DNA from: an uncultured Gammaproteobacteria bacterium
GTDB lineage: Bacteria; Pseudomonadota; Gammaproteobacteria; Steroidobacterales; XN24
DNA: 64,000 nucleotides
Assembly: GCA_937924335.1 (NCBI GenBank)
Contig: CALDWW010000044.1
Location: 61,329 to 125,328, forward strand
Reading direction: 5' to 3'
Part shown: positions 9,524 to 18,900 of the stretch, piece after piece
How positions within the stretch are numbered: the stretch's first letter is position 1
Layout: each line of letters starts with the position of its first letter
Notes under the pieces: generated by a model
What the model was told of the DNA's origin: nothing
What the model saw: only the letters and a program-made list of their open reading frames with translations
Databases searched by the model: none
Made by a program: the position numbers and the translations under genes

Positions 9524-10836
9524 GCAGACGTACCGAGCGTGTTCCTGAGCGGGTCGAGATTGTCGATCTGACCCACGACGGCCGCGGCGTCGCCAAGACG
9601 CAGGGGAAGACTTTCTTCATCGACGGTGCACTACCCGGAGAGATCGTTGACGCGGTCAGAGTCCGGCGAAGACGCAACTTCGATGAGGGGCGGGTGACCA
9701 GTCTGATCGTTCCTGCGGCAGAACGGGTCGAGCCCATTTGTGCCCATTTCGGCGTGTGTGGCGGTTGTAGTCTTCAGCACCTGGCCGGTGAGGCGCAGCT
9801 CAAGGCAAAGCAGAAAACGCTACAGGAGAACCTGCGTCGGATCGGCAACGTGGAGCCGAATCAGTTCCTTGAGCCTATTGCCGGCCCCCCGGTAGGGTAT
9901 CGCCGGCGAGCGCGTCTCGGCGTGCGTTTCGTAAAGGGCAAGGGCCGTGTCCTGGCAGGCTTCAGGGAGAGATTCTCATCATTCGTGGCGGACATCGAAA
10001 GATGTCCTGTTCTGGCCAGCCCGGCAGATGACCTGGTCAAACCGATCTCGGAGCTGATCGGAGCGCTCAGTCTCAGGCAGCGAGTCCCGCAGGTTGAGAT
10101 CGCGATCGGCGATAACCGTGCCGCGCTCGTCTTCCGGGTCCTCGATGACCCGACGGATCCCGATCTGGACGAATTCCGCCTGTTCCGGGAACAGCACAAT
10201 GTGGATGTCTATCTGCAACGGGGCGGGCTTGATACCGTGGAGGCTCTCGATGGCATCAGTACTCCGCTGGAGTACACGCTACCGGAGTTCGAGTTGACGT
10301 TCCGGTTTTTGCCGACGGATTTCATTCAGGTGAATGCGGACATCAACCGGCAGATGGTCAGAAAGGCGATCGAACTCCTTGCCCCGGGACCGGGTGACAA
10401 GCTGCTGGATCTGTTCTGCGGATTGGGCAACTTCACTTTGCCGATCGCGCGAAGCGGTGCCTCGGTCGTCGGTATCGAGGGCGACGAAACTCTGGTCGAG
10501 AGAGCGCGCCAGAATACAGCTGGCAACTCTGTCGGCGGTGTCGAATTTCATGTGGCTAATCTTTTTGCGGACTGCCAGGGTCTGGAGTGGGCAAACGGGA
10601 AGTATGACGCAGTGTTGCTCGATCCACCTCGCGCGGGCGCGCGGGACGTACTGCCGGTCATCGCGCGTTCCGAGGCGCGCCGTGTAGTGTATGTCTCGTG
10701 CAATCCCGGCACGTTGGCGAGGGATGTGGGCATCCTGGTCGACCAGTATGGATTTCAGCTCGAGGGTGCAGGAGTGATAGATATGTTTCCCCATACTGCC
10801 CATACCGAATCCATCGCCCAATTGACGAGACGCTGA
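9520..10836 (+). CDS. rlmD: 23S rRNA (uracil-1939-C5)-methyltransferase RlmD
   Basis: A 438-aa SAM-dependent RNA methyltransferase. An N-terminal TRAM domain (about residues 1-60) is followed by the iron-sulfur cysteines in CAHFGVCGGCSLQH, the SAM-binding LLDLFCGLGNFTLP near residue 300, the catalytic cysteine in VYVSCNPGTLARD near residue 393, and the terminal DMFPHTAHTESI motif that identifies the RumA/RlmD group. The fourth cluster cysteine is C162 in DIERCPVL. An ATGA overlap couples it to the exonuclease gene. Confidence 0.95.
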   Translation: MSRRTERVPERVEIVDLTHDGRGVAKTQGKTFFIDGALPGEIVDAVRVRRRRNFDEGRVTSLIVPAAERVEPICAHFGVCGGCSLQHLAGEAQLKAKQKTLQENLRRIGNVEPNQFLEPIAGPPVGYRRRARLGVRFVKGKGRVLAGFRERFSSFVADIERCPVLASPADDLVKPISELIGALSLRQRVPQVEIAIGDNRAALVFRVLDDPTDPDLDEFRLFREQHNVDVYLQRGGLDTVEALDGISTPLEYTLPEFELTFRFLPTDFIQVNADINRQMVRKAIELLAPGPGDKLLDLFCGLGNFTLPIARSGASVVGIEGDETLVERARQNTAGNSVGGVEFHVANLFADCQGLEWANGKYDAVLLDPPRAGARDVLPVIARSEARRVVYVSCNPGTLARDVGILVDQYGFQLEGAGVIDMFPHTAHTESIAQLTRR

Positions 10837-10839
10837 TCC

Positions 10840-11307
10840 GTGGGTACAGAGATAGAGCGAAAGTTCCTGATCGGCTCCGACGTATGGCGGGCTGACGCCA
10901 CCGACCCTGTCGAGATCATTCAGGGGTATATCGCGGAGACCGGGTTGTGCTCGATCCGGGTAAGGATTGCGGGTGATCGGGCCTGGCTGAATCTCAAGGA
11001 GATGAAGCTCGGGGCGCGACGCGGCGAATTCGAATACGAGGTGCCGGCTGAAGAGGGTCGGGACATGCTGCGCCTTTTCTGCGACGGCGACCTGATCGAG
11101 AAGACCCGTCATCGGGTGCGGCATGGAGATCACGTATGGGAGATCGATGAGTTCGCCGGGTCGAATCTCGGCCTGACTGTCGCTGAGGTCGAGTTGGGAA
11201 CGGAGGACGAGATTATCGACCTCCCTGCCTGGGTAGGTGAAGAAGTCACTGATGACTCGCGGTACTACAATATCAAGCTTGTCGAAACTCCATATTCAGA
11301 GTGGTGA
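10840..11307 (+). CDS. CYTH-domain triphosphate-binding protein
   Basis: A 155-aa protein with the CYTH signature EIERKFL at residues 4-10 and the alternating charged strands (SIRVRIAG, WLNLKEMK, FEYEVP, VWEIDEFAG, LTVAEVEL) that line the triphosphate tunnel. Bacterial single-domain members are inorganic triphosphatases or of unknown substrate; adenylate cyclase activity is less likely at this size. The GTG start lies three bases after rlmD. The next gene starts one base after its stop, so it belongs to the rlmD-to-mtiP string of genes. Confidence 0.88.
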   Translation: MGTEIERKFLIGSDVWRADATDPVEIIQGYIAETGLCSIRVRIAGDRAWLNLKEMKLGARRGEFEYEVPAEEGRDMLRLFCDGDLIEKTRHRVRHGDHVWEIDEFAGSNLGLTVAEVELGTEDEIIDLPAWVGEEVTDDSRYYNIKLVETPYSEW

Positions 11308-11308
11308 C

Positions 11309-11809
11309 GTGACTGGACGGAAAGCCTCCTGGCTTCGCATCGGACTGCAATCTCAACGGCTGGAATGTGGCCGGGGGAGGGCAATCATATGCGAGTATCA
11401 GGTGTCGACTGCCCGGCTTGGTGCCGGCGAGGAGAATGGTAGCCAGATGACGCCGCGAGGAATGCACGTTGTCAGGGCCCGGATCGGGGCCGGACTCCCG
11501 CTCGGTGCGGTGCTGGTAGGGCGGCGTCCGACTGGTGAGATTTGGAGCCCGCAGTTGATGAGAAGCCAACCTGATCGGGACTGGATTCTGTCGAGGATTC
11601 TATGGCTCAGCGGCACCGAAGTCGGCCACAATCGTTTGGGACGGGTCGATTCAATGCGCCGGTATATTTATATCCACGGTACTCCTGATACCGAGCCCAT
11701 GGGCCAGCCCGCATCGCACGGCTGCATCAGGATGCGTAATGAGGATGTGGTCGATCTGTTCGATCGGGTGACCGCGGGTACGCCGGTGAATATCCTGGAG
11801 GACGCGTGA
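11309..11809 (+). CDS. YkuD-fold L,D-transpeptidase-like protein without signal peptide
   Basis: A 166-aa YkuD-domain protein. The catalytic box is complete: HGTPDTEPMG followed by SHGCIRM, with the nucleophilic cysteine about 20 residues after the first histidine. The GTG at 11309 was chosen because it lies one base after the CYTH stop; an upstream ATG in frame would overlap that gene by 71 bases. The N-terminus WLRIGLQSQRLECG starts the YkuD beta strands directly, with no hydrophobic signal or anchor, so export is not evident. It overlaps nagZ by four bases (GTGA), which points to a peptidoglycan-related role, possibly on recycled fragments in the cytoplasm (inference). Confidence 0.85.
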   Translation: MTGRKASWLRIGLQSQRLECGRGRAIICEYQVSTARLGAGEENGSQMTPRGMHVVRARIGAGLPLGAVLVGRRPTGEIWSPQLMRSQPDRDWILSRILWLSGTEVGHNRLGRVDSMRRYIYIHGTPDTEPMGQPASHGCIRMRNEDVVDLFDRVTAGTPVNILEDA

Positions 11810-12849
11810 CTCTCGGGCCCCTGATGCTGGATCTGGAGGGTCTGGAGATCACCCTGGAGGAGCGTGAAATCCTGCGGCATCCGCTGGTGGGCGGGGTGAT
11901 CCTGTTTGCAAGAAACTATGAATCTCCGCAGCAGGTGTCCCGCCTGACAGCTCAGATACACGAGTTGCGCCAGCCGCCCCTGCTGGTGGCCGTGGATCAG
12001 GAGGGTGGACGGGTTCAGAGATTCCGCGAGGGTTTCAGTCAGTTGCCGCCGGCCCATCTGATCGGTCGGCAGCACGATCTCGATGCTGATGGCGCTCGCG
12101 CAGCCGCCGCGACCCTGGGTTGGTTGATGGCTGTCGAATTGCGCGCTGTCGGGGTAGATCTCAGTTTTGCACCCGTCCTCGATCTGGACTGGGGGGTGAG
12201 CGAGGTCATTGGTGACCGCGCATTCCATCGTTCACCTGAGGTGGTCGCTTCACTGGCGGGACACTATATGCGCGGCATGGCGCATGCCGGAATGATCGCG
12301 ACCGGCAAACACTTTCCTGGTCACGGTGCGGTCACGGCAGACTCTCACAAGACGCTTCCGGAAGATCGTCGATCCTACGTCGACATCACGGAGGACATGC
12401 AACCGTACGCATCCCTTATCCCGCAGGGTCTGAACGCCGTCATGGCGGGTCATGTCGCCTACCAGAATGTCGATCCACTGCCGGCCAGTTTCTCGCGCTG
12501 GTGGTTGACCAACGAGCTACGTGAGCGCCTCGGGTTCCGCGGGGCGATTTTTTCTGACGACCTGGTGATGGTGGCGGCCGAATCCATCGGAGATATCGAA
12601 TCCAGAGCAAGGGCGGCTTTGGAAGCCGGCTGCGACATGATCATCGTTTGCAACGATCGCGTGGCCGCCGTCCGGGTCATCGACGACCTGAGTGGCTACG
12701 AGGAGCCGGCCAGCCAGGTGAGACTGGCTCGCCTGCACGGGAGAAAGTCCCTCGAGAGGCGGGAATTGCTTGCGTCTGAGGACTGGGGCAGCGCGCGCGA
12801 GCGGGTCCGGCACCTGACTGATCCGCCGCCGCTGGAACTTGACGGATAG
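11806..12849 (+). CDS. nagZ: Beta-N-acetylhexosaminidase NagZ
   Basis: A 347-aa cytoplasmic family-3 glycoside hydrolase that removes N-acetylglucosamine from anhydro-muropeptides during peptidoglycan recycling. The NagZ loop KHFPGHG is at residues 168-174 with the catalytic histidine, and the aspartate nucleophile is in IFSDDLVM near residue 250. The N-terminus LGPLMLDLEGLEITLEE matches the family. The GTG start is coupled to the YkuD gene. In organisms with inducible AmpC the product feeds the AmpR signal; no ampC is seen here. Confidence 0.96.
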   Translation: MTLGPLMLDLEGLEITLEEREILRHPLVGGVILFARNYESPQQVSRLTAQIHELRQPPLLVAVDQEGGRVQRFREGFSQLPPAHLIGRQHDLDADGARAAAATLGWLMAVELRAVGVDLSFAPVLDLDWGVSEVIGDRAFHRSPEVVASLAGHYMRGMAHAGMIATGKHFPGHGAVTADSHKTLPEDRRSYVDITEDMQPYASLIPQGLNAVMAGHVAYQNVDPLPASFSRWWLTNELRERLGFRGAIFSDDLVMVAAESIGDIESRARAALEAGCDMIIVCNDRVAAVRVIDDLSGYEEPASQVRLARLHGRKSLERRELLASEDWGSARERVRHLTDPPPLELDG

Positions 12850-12898
12850 GCGGACGCACATTGCCGGCAGCAGGGAGATGCAGTTGAAACGTGACGAT

Positions 12899-13459
12899 AT
12901 GTCCCGACCACCCGACGCCGTACTGGCTGGGGCGGAAGTGATCCATACGGAGGTCGAGGTGCGCAACGCCATGGATCGCATGGCGCAGCAAGTCACGGCA
13001 GTACTCGAGCATGAGAATCCGATCGTTCTGGCGGTGATGACCGGTGGCATGGTGCCCGCGGTGTGGCTGTGTTCAAGACTGAGTTTTCCACATCAGCTCG
13101 ACTACGTGCACGCGACACGCTACGTCGGCACCACGAGTGGTGGCGAACTTGAATGGCGCGTCGAGCCACGTCTGCAGATGTCCGGCAGGAGTGTGCTGAT
13201 CGTTGACGACATTCTGGACGAGGGCATTACACTGGATGCGGTCGCGCAGCACTGTCGCGAACTCGGCGCGGTCGATGTGCGCGTCGCGGTCCTCGTCCGC
13301 AAGCAGCATTCGCGTAATCGAACAGGTGTGCGGCCCGACTTCGTCGGTCTCGAAGTTCCGGACAGGTATGTTTTCGGCTGTGGGATGGACTACGAAGAGT
13401 ACTTCCGCAATGTGCCGGCCATCTATGCATTGCCTGCAGCGGAGAGTGAAAACGGATGA
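12899..13459 (+). CDS. hpt: Hypoxanthine-guanine phosphoribosyltransferase
   Basis: A 186-aa purine salvage enzyme that makes IMP or GMP from hypoxanthine or guanine and PRPP. The PRPP-binding motif VDDILDEGIT is at residues 102-111, the TGGMVPAVWL loop near residue 48, and DYVHATRYVG carries the usual flexible loop. The ATG at 12899 gives the family length; an ATG at 12878 with an adjacent AGGGAG, or a TTG at 12839 overlapping nagZ, are alternatives. Its stop overlaps the start of the methylthioinosine phosphorylase gene, whose product is hypoxanthine, so the two steps appear to be made together. Confidence 0.92.
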   Translation: MSRPPDAVLAGAEVIHTEVEVRNAMDRMAQQVTAVLEHENPIVLAVMTGGMVPAVWLCSRLSFPHQLDYVHATRYVGTTSGGELEWRVEPRLQMSGRSVLIVDDILDEGITLDAVAQHCRELGAVDVRVAVLVRKQHSRNRTGVRPDFVGLEVPDRYVFGCGMDYEEYFRNVPAIYALPAAESENG

Positions 13460-14196
13460 GCGCTAACGATATCGGCGTCATTGGCGGTACCGGCATGGGC
13501 CGGCTGGCAGATATGCAGGTCACCGGTCGACGGGTCGTGCCAACGCCCTTTGGCGAACCGTCTGCGCCCGTTATCCGAGGGCACTTCGGTGGTCGGGAGG
13601 CATACTTCCTCGCGCGTCATGGCAGTGGGCATACTATCCCTCCGCACCTGGTGAACTATCGAGCCAACCTCTGGGCGTTGAAACATCTTGGCGCCAGGCG
13701 GGTGATAGCGATCAGCAGCGTCGGGGGAATCAGCGACGATCTCCCCCCGGGTGCGATGGCGGTGCCGGATCAGATCATCGACTACACATGGGGCCGGCAC
13801 AGCACTTTCTTCGACGGCGTCGAGGACCCTGTGGTGCATGTGGAATTTACCGAGCCATACACCGGCTCGCTCAGGGTTCTTATCCTGCAAGCGGCGACCG
13901 GCGCGGGTCTGCAAGTTCGAGACGGTGGCGTCTATGCTGCGACCCAGGGTCCGAGGCTTGAGACGCCAGCAGAAATCGAGCGCCTGTCTCGTGATGGCTG
14001 CCACATGGTTGGCATGACCGGCATGCCGGAGGCCGTGCTCGCGCGCGAACTGGAACTGGAGTACGCCAGTTTCGCCGTTGTGATCAACTGGGCAGCCGGT
14101 CGCGGAGACGGCGATATCCATGGGGAGATCGAACGCCACGTAGCGGATTGCATGGACAAGGTACGGGTGCTGCTGGCAGTCTTGCTTGGCGGTTGA
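13456..14196 (+). CDS. mtiP: S-methyl-5'-thioinosine phosphorylase (MTAP/PNP family)
   Basis: A 246-aa nucleoside phosphorylase with the N-terminal phosphate loop GVIGGTGMG, the RHGSGHTIPPH and NYRAN boxes near residues 55-72, and MTGMPEAVLARELEL near residue 190. The segment NWAAGRG where adenosine-specific enzymes have a TDYD-type motif, together with the position after nagZ, favours the methylthioinosine-specific enzyme known in Pseudomonas. It would split methylthioinosine into hypoxanthine and 5-methylthioribose 1-phosphate. It is coupled to hpt by an ATGA overlap and overlaps the next gene by 11 bases. Confidence 0.88.
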   Translation: MSANDIGVIGGTGMGRLADMQVTGRRVVPTPFGEPSAPVIRGHFGGREAYFLARHGSGHTIPPHLVNYRANLWALKHLGARRVIAISSVGGISDDLPPGAMAVPDQIIDYTWGRHSTFFDGVEDPVVHVEFTEPYTGSLRVLILQAATGAGLQVRDGGVYAATQGPRLETPAEIERLSRDGCHMVGMTGMPEAVLARELELEYASFAVVINWAAGRGDGDIHGEIERHVADCMDKVRVLLAVLLGG

Positions 14197-15148
14197 AATC
14201 GATTCAGAGGAGATTCTCCTGGCGAGGCGTCTGAAAAACAGTCTGCTTGAGGCGATCGTCCGCTCGACCCGGGACGGCATCGTCGTCGTAGACGCCTCGG
14301 GTGACGATCTCCGTGTCCTGTTCGTCAATTCCGCCTTCGAGGCTATGACCGGATACTCCACCGAGGAACTGCAGGAGCATGGTCTCGGTACGCTTCAGGG
14401 TGACGGCAGGGACCAAGGACCGGTCAAGGAGATGGCCGAATCGATCCGTCGCGGTGAGTCATGCGAAGTCCTTGTACAGAACTATCGGAAGGACGGCACA
14501 AAGTTCTGGAACCAGTTGCGGCTGGTGCCGGTAGAGGAGAAGGGGCAGCTCGCCTGGTGGATCGGGATCGCGCGGGATGTTGGCGAAATCCGCAAGTTGG
14601 AGGATCGCCTGAAGAGCAGGCGTGAGCAGCTGAAAGAAGCACGCAGCCTGGCACCCGATGACCGGTTGACCGGACTGCGGAGCCGAATTTTCTTTGACGA
14701 ATTATTAAAGAGAGAGTGGAGCGTCTGCAAGCGCGAGGAACGCAGCATTACGCTCTTTCTCTTCGACATGGACTTTTTTGCCTCCTATAACGAGACATTC
14801 GGCCGCAAGGCGGGCGATTCGTGTTTACGCTTGGCTGGTCAGGCGGTCCGTGCGGCTTTCCGGCGGGGCAGCGACGTCGTCGCGCGATACGAGGGCCAGA
14901 GGTTTGCCTGCATGGGCAGTGGCATGGAGCAGGGGCCGGCGCTCGAGTTTGCCGAGCGGATCTGCGCTCGGGTCCGTGAACTGAGTCTGCCGCATCCTCA
15001 CTCGCCGGGCGGGCGATTTGTGACGGTTGGGTGCGGCGTGGTGACCCGGGTCCCCGGGGGCGGCGATACTCTCGAGGGACTCATCGAGGACTGCGTGGCG
15101 GCCTTGGCGAGAGCCAAGATGGTGGGAGGCAACCAGGCCTCGGAGTGA
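14186..15148 (+). CDS. LOV-like PAS domain plus degenerate GGDEF domain protein
   Basis: A 320-aa cytoplasmic two-domain protein. Residues about 20-135 form a PAS domain that resembles LOV sensors (FVNSAFEAMTGYSTEEL, then TLQG at 69-72, NYRKDGTKFWN at 99-109, WIGIARDV at 125-132). The LOV flavin-adduct cysteine position is L67 and the LOV glutamine position is A129. A coiled linker (about 133-152) leads to a GGDEF domain that keeps the metal-binding DMDFF (194-198) and YNETFG but has EGQRF at 236-240 in place of GGDEF, so cyclase activity is unlikely. The TTG start overlaps mtiP; an in-frame CTG at 14219, seven bases after AGGAG, is an alternative. Confidence 0.85.
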   Translation: MAVEIDSEEILLARRLKNSLLEAIVRSTRDGIVVVDASGDDLRVLFVNSAFEAMTGYSTEELQEHGLGTLQGDGRDQGPVKEMAESIRRGESCEVLVQNYRKDGTKFWNQLRLVPVEEKGQLAWWIGIARDVGEIRKLEDRLKSRREQLKEARSLAPDDRLTGLRSRIFFDELLKREWSVCKREERSITLFLFDMDFFASYNETFGRKAGDSCLRLAGQAVRAAFRRGSDVVARYEGQRFACMGSGMEQGPALEFAERICARVRELSLPHPHSPGGRFVTVGCGVVTRVPGGGDTLEGLIEDCVAALARAKMVGGNQASE

Positions 15149-15937
15149 TTAGGGCACTGCGTCCTGATGCGCGGTTGTATCGCCGACCGCGTTGGGCTCC
15201 CAGCGGACAATGATGGCGATCGCGCCGATGCGGGGCGAGTCGAAGTAGTGCATCTCCCCGATTCGCATCCTGCGGCTCTCGGCCATCTGGACGGTACGGC
15301 CGCCGGTATCCAGACCGGCATCCATGTCCAGGTGCAGATACCGGCCGACCCAGACAGTTCCGGTCGCGTGCCAGTCAGAAGTGTTCGAATCCTCGCGGTC
15401 CGCTAGCTCTTTTCTCAGCCGCAGTCTGCCGACTGTCCCGAGATCTACAGAAGGGGCGCTGTTACGAGGGAACCCAGCCTGTATCCAACTCTCATGGGCC
15501 AGGACACGATAGCCGGGCCGACGTCGCAAGGCGCGCGCGATACCGGCGAGATCCTCACGATCCGCCGACTCAAAGAGCAGGCTGACCGGTTCCACGGCTT
15601 CCGGTGGCTGCTCTTCAGCGCCGTCCTGGTCCGATCCGCCGGCCATCAGGCTCTCCTCAGGCCTGGATCCGCTGTCCTGCAGATTCAGATCAGCTGGATC
15701 GACAGGCCCCGGAGGCGCAGGGATGGGGCCGGGATCTTCGTTCCTCGCGCTCGCCTGGAGATTCTCGAACAGGACGACTTCGATCTTGTACTCCGGCGAC
15801 GGCGGGGGAAACGTCTCGGGCGTCTGTGCCCGTGTTGCTGTCGGTGCTGCAAACAGCAACAGGATCATGCACAGCTGCGTCCCCGGGCATGCGGGTGACC
15901 GGCGACCAGGGTCGAGACTAGAGTCGGTCTCTGCCAT
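15149..15937 (-). CDS. csiV: CsiV-family exported protein
   Basis: A 262-aa protein with a signal sequence (hydrophobic core CMILLLFAAPTATRAQ), a conserved YKIEVVLFENL strand right after it, a low-complexity acidic/proline stretch, and a C-terminal domain with YLHLDMDAGL and GEMHYFDSPRIGAIAII. This is the CsiV pattern, first described in Vibrio as a factor for cell-shape integrity in the presence of D-amino acids. It follows mfd on the same strand and overlaps its end. The ATG at 15937 gives a 20-base overlap with mfd and a shorter signal; another ATG lies at 15964. Confidence 0.8.
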   Translation of the reverse strand: MAETDSSLDPGRRSPACPGTQLCMILLLFAAPTATRAQTPETFPPPSPEYKIEVVLFENLQASARNEDPGPIPAPPGPVDPADLNLQDSGSRPEESLMAGGSDQDGAEEQPPEAVEPVSLLFESADREDLAGIARALRRRPGYRVLAHESWIQAGFPRNSAPSVDLGTVGRLRLRKELADREDSNTSDWHATGTVWVGRYLHLDMDAGLDTGGRTVQMAESRRMRIGEMHYFDSPRIGAIAIIVRWEPNAVGDTTAHQDAVP

Positions 15938-18900
15938 CGAGACGGTCCAGGATGGAGTGGACATGGTTGAAGCGTTTCTCCGCGTCGCTCAGATCGAGCC
16001 TGAATCGTAACTTATGTTGGCCATCCAGGCTGAATCTGCGGGGGTCCTCCTGAATCAGGCGTATCAGAGCTAGCGGTTCGACGCGCGTGTCATCCCCGAA
16101 CAGAAGATGACCGCCGGCCGGGCCGGCCTCGACTCGCTTGATCGCAAGTCCGGACGCCCGCAGCTTGATCTCGGTGGCCCTGAATAGCGTCTTCGCCGCG
16201 TCCGGCAGAAGTCCGAAGCGATCGATCAACTCGACCTGCATCTCTCTGAGGGCATCGGAATCTTCTGCTGACGCGATCCGCTTGTAGAGTACAAGACGCA
16301 TGTGGACGTCGGGAACGTAGTCCTCGGGGAGCAGGGCGGCCACGCCCAGCTCGACCTCTGTGCCGTCGTGCAATGGCCGCAGGAGGTCGGGTTCCTTGCC
16401 TGACTTCAGCGCGCGCACTGCGCGATCCAGCATTTCTGTGTAGAGAGCGAATCCGACTTCGTGGATCTGACCGCTCTGATCCTCACCGAGTAATTCTCCC
16501 GCGCCCCTGATCTCCAGATCATGGGTCGCGAGCAGGAATCCAGCGCCGAGCTCTTCCAGCGATTCGATGGCCTCCAGTCGCTTGACCGCGTCCGGCGTCA
16601 TGGCCGGCTTCGGGGGGACGATCAGGTAGGCATAGGCCCGGTGATGGGAGCGTCCTACCCGGCCGCGCAGCTGGTGAAGCTGGGCGAGGCCAAGGCGATC
16701 AGCGCGGTCGATAACGATGGTGTTCGCCGTAGGGACGTCGAGGCCACTCTCGATGATGGTCGTACAGACGAGTATGTTGAAGCGACGATGGTAGAAATCG
16801 AGCATCACGTGCTCTAGTTCACGTTCACTCAGTTGACCATGAGCTACCCGGATGCGCCCCTCGGGCACGAGTTCCTCAATCCTCCTGGCAGCCTGAGCGA
16901 TGGTCTCGACCCGATTGTGCAAGAAGTAGATCTGGCCGCCACGGCGGATCTCGCGCAGACAGGCTTCGCGAAGGATCGGGTCCTTCCATTGTGTGACGAA
17001 GGTCTTTACCGCGAGTCGTTCAGAGGGTGGCGTTGTGATCAGCGACAGGTCCCGGACCCCGCCCATGGCCATATTCAAGGTGCGGGGGATGGGCGTCGCC
17101 GTGAGGGTCAGTACATCGACCTCGGCCCGAAGCTGTTTCAGCCGCTCCTTGTGACGGACGCCGAAGCGGTGCTCTTCGTCGATGATCACAAGCCCGAGTT
17201 TCTTGAAGCTGACATCCTTCTGCAGCAGCCGATGCGTCCCGATGACGATGTCCACACCGCCTTCTTTGACGGCTGCGAGAATTTTCTCGGCCTGTTTGCC
17301 GGTGCGGAATCGGGAAAGTGCCTCGATCCTGACTGGCCAATCGGCGAAGCGATCGGAAAAATTCTGAAGGTGCTGCTGAGCCAGCAGCGTGGTCGGCACG
17401 AGGACGGCGACCTGGCCGCCCCCCTGGACCGCCGCGAATGCGGCTCGCAGAGCGACTTCGGTCTTGCCGAATCCAACGTCGCCACAGACGACACGGTCCA
17501 TGGGTTGGTCGGTCCTGAGATCAGCGATGACCGCATCGATCGCTTCGGCCTGGTCCGGCGTCTCCTCGAAGGGGAAACCCTCACAGAATGCGCGGTACTC
17601 GCGCTCATCGAAACTGTGGCGTATTCCCCGTTGAGCCGCCCTGCGGGCATAGATATCAAGCAACTCCGCTGCCACGTCGCGAACTCGTTTCGCAGCCCTC
17701 CGGCGAGCCCGATCCCACTGGTCGCTGCCCAGGCGGTGGAGCGGGGCGGTCTCGGGAGAGGCACCTGTGTAGCGGGTGATCCGCTCGAGAGACTGGACCG
17801 GCACGTAGAGCTTGTCGCCGCTTGCGTACTCAAGCGCAAGGAACTCCCCGTTGTGGCCACCCGCGGTCACCGATTCGAGACCGAGGAAGCGGCCTACGCC
17901 ATGTTCCTCGTGTACCACCGGAGCGCCGGCGGACAGATCCGACAGCTGATTGATGATGACTTCCGGGTCTTTGTCACGCCGTCGCCTGCGGCGTTGCCTG
18001 CCGCGTTCGCCGAAGAGTTCCGACTCCGGCAGGATGGCGAGACCGGCCGGGACAAGCCTGAACCCCTGTTCAAGAGGGGCGACCGTCAGTCCCAGCGGGA
18101 CATCCGATTCGAGAAAGTCATGCCAGCTGTCAACGGTGGCCGCGGACAGATCGTGATCGCGGAGTACCTGGCTGAGCATTTCCCGGCGACCCGGCGACTC
18201 CGCGGTGAACAGGATTCGGCCCGGAAATTTCGCTACGAAATTCTCCAGCATCCCGCCCGGCGATCCGGGTCTTATCGCGATCCGCACCGGCGGCAAACGC
18301 GCGCTGCCAGCATTCCACCCTTCGGTGGCTGTCTCGAAGCTCTCCAGCCGCGCGGTTGGATGGTCCGACAGATGATCCTGCAACTGCTCCGGGTCGATGT
18401 AGAGCGTATCTGGCGGGAGTCGAGGCTGCTCCAGGTCATGACGGAGTTGCTCGTAGCGCGCCTGTACGTCCCGCCAGACCTGTTCTGCGCCGGCCTTGAG
18501 ATCTGTCGCCGCGATAACCCGGGTATCGTCCGGAAGATAGTCCGGCAAGGTCTCGAGGCGATCGAAGAACAGCGGCAGGTAGAACTCTACCCCTCCAGGC
18601 GCGATGCCGTCGGAAACGTCTCGATAGATACCGACGCGGCTAAGGTCGATGGGGAAACGCTGGCGGAAACGCTCCCGGAAAGTCTGGACGGCGTCGTCAG
18701 TGAATGGAAATTCCCTGGCCGGCAGAACGCTCACGCTCCCCATCCGATCGGTCGAGCGTTGGTTGTCCGGGTCGAAGGCACGTATGGACTCGATGTCGTC
18801 ATCGAAGAGATCGATACGGAATGGTTGTTCCGAGCCCATGGGGAAGATATCAATGATGGAGCCGCGTATTGCGAATTCACCATGCTCGCTGACCTGGGTC

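Noticed and set aside
14186..15148. Active diguanylate cyclase
   Set aside because: The GGDEF loop is replaced by EGQRF, so catalytic activity should not be assumed.
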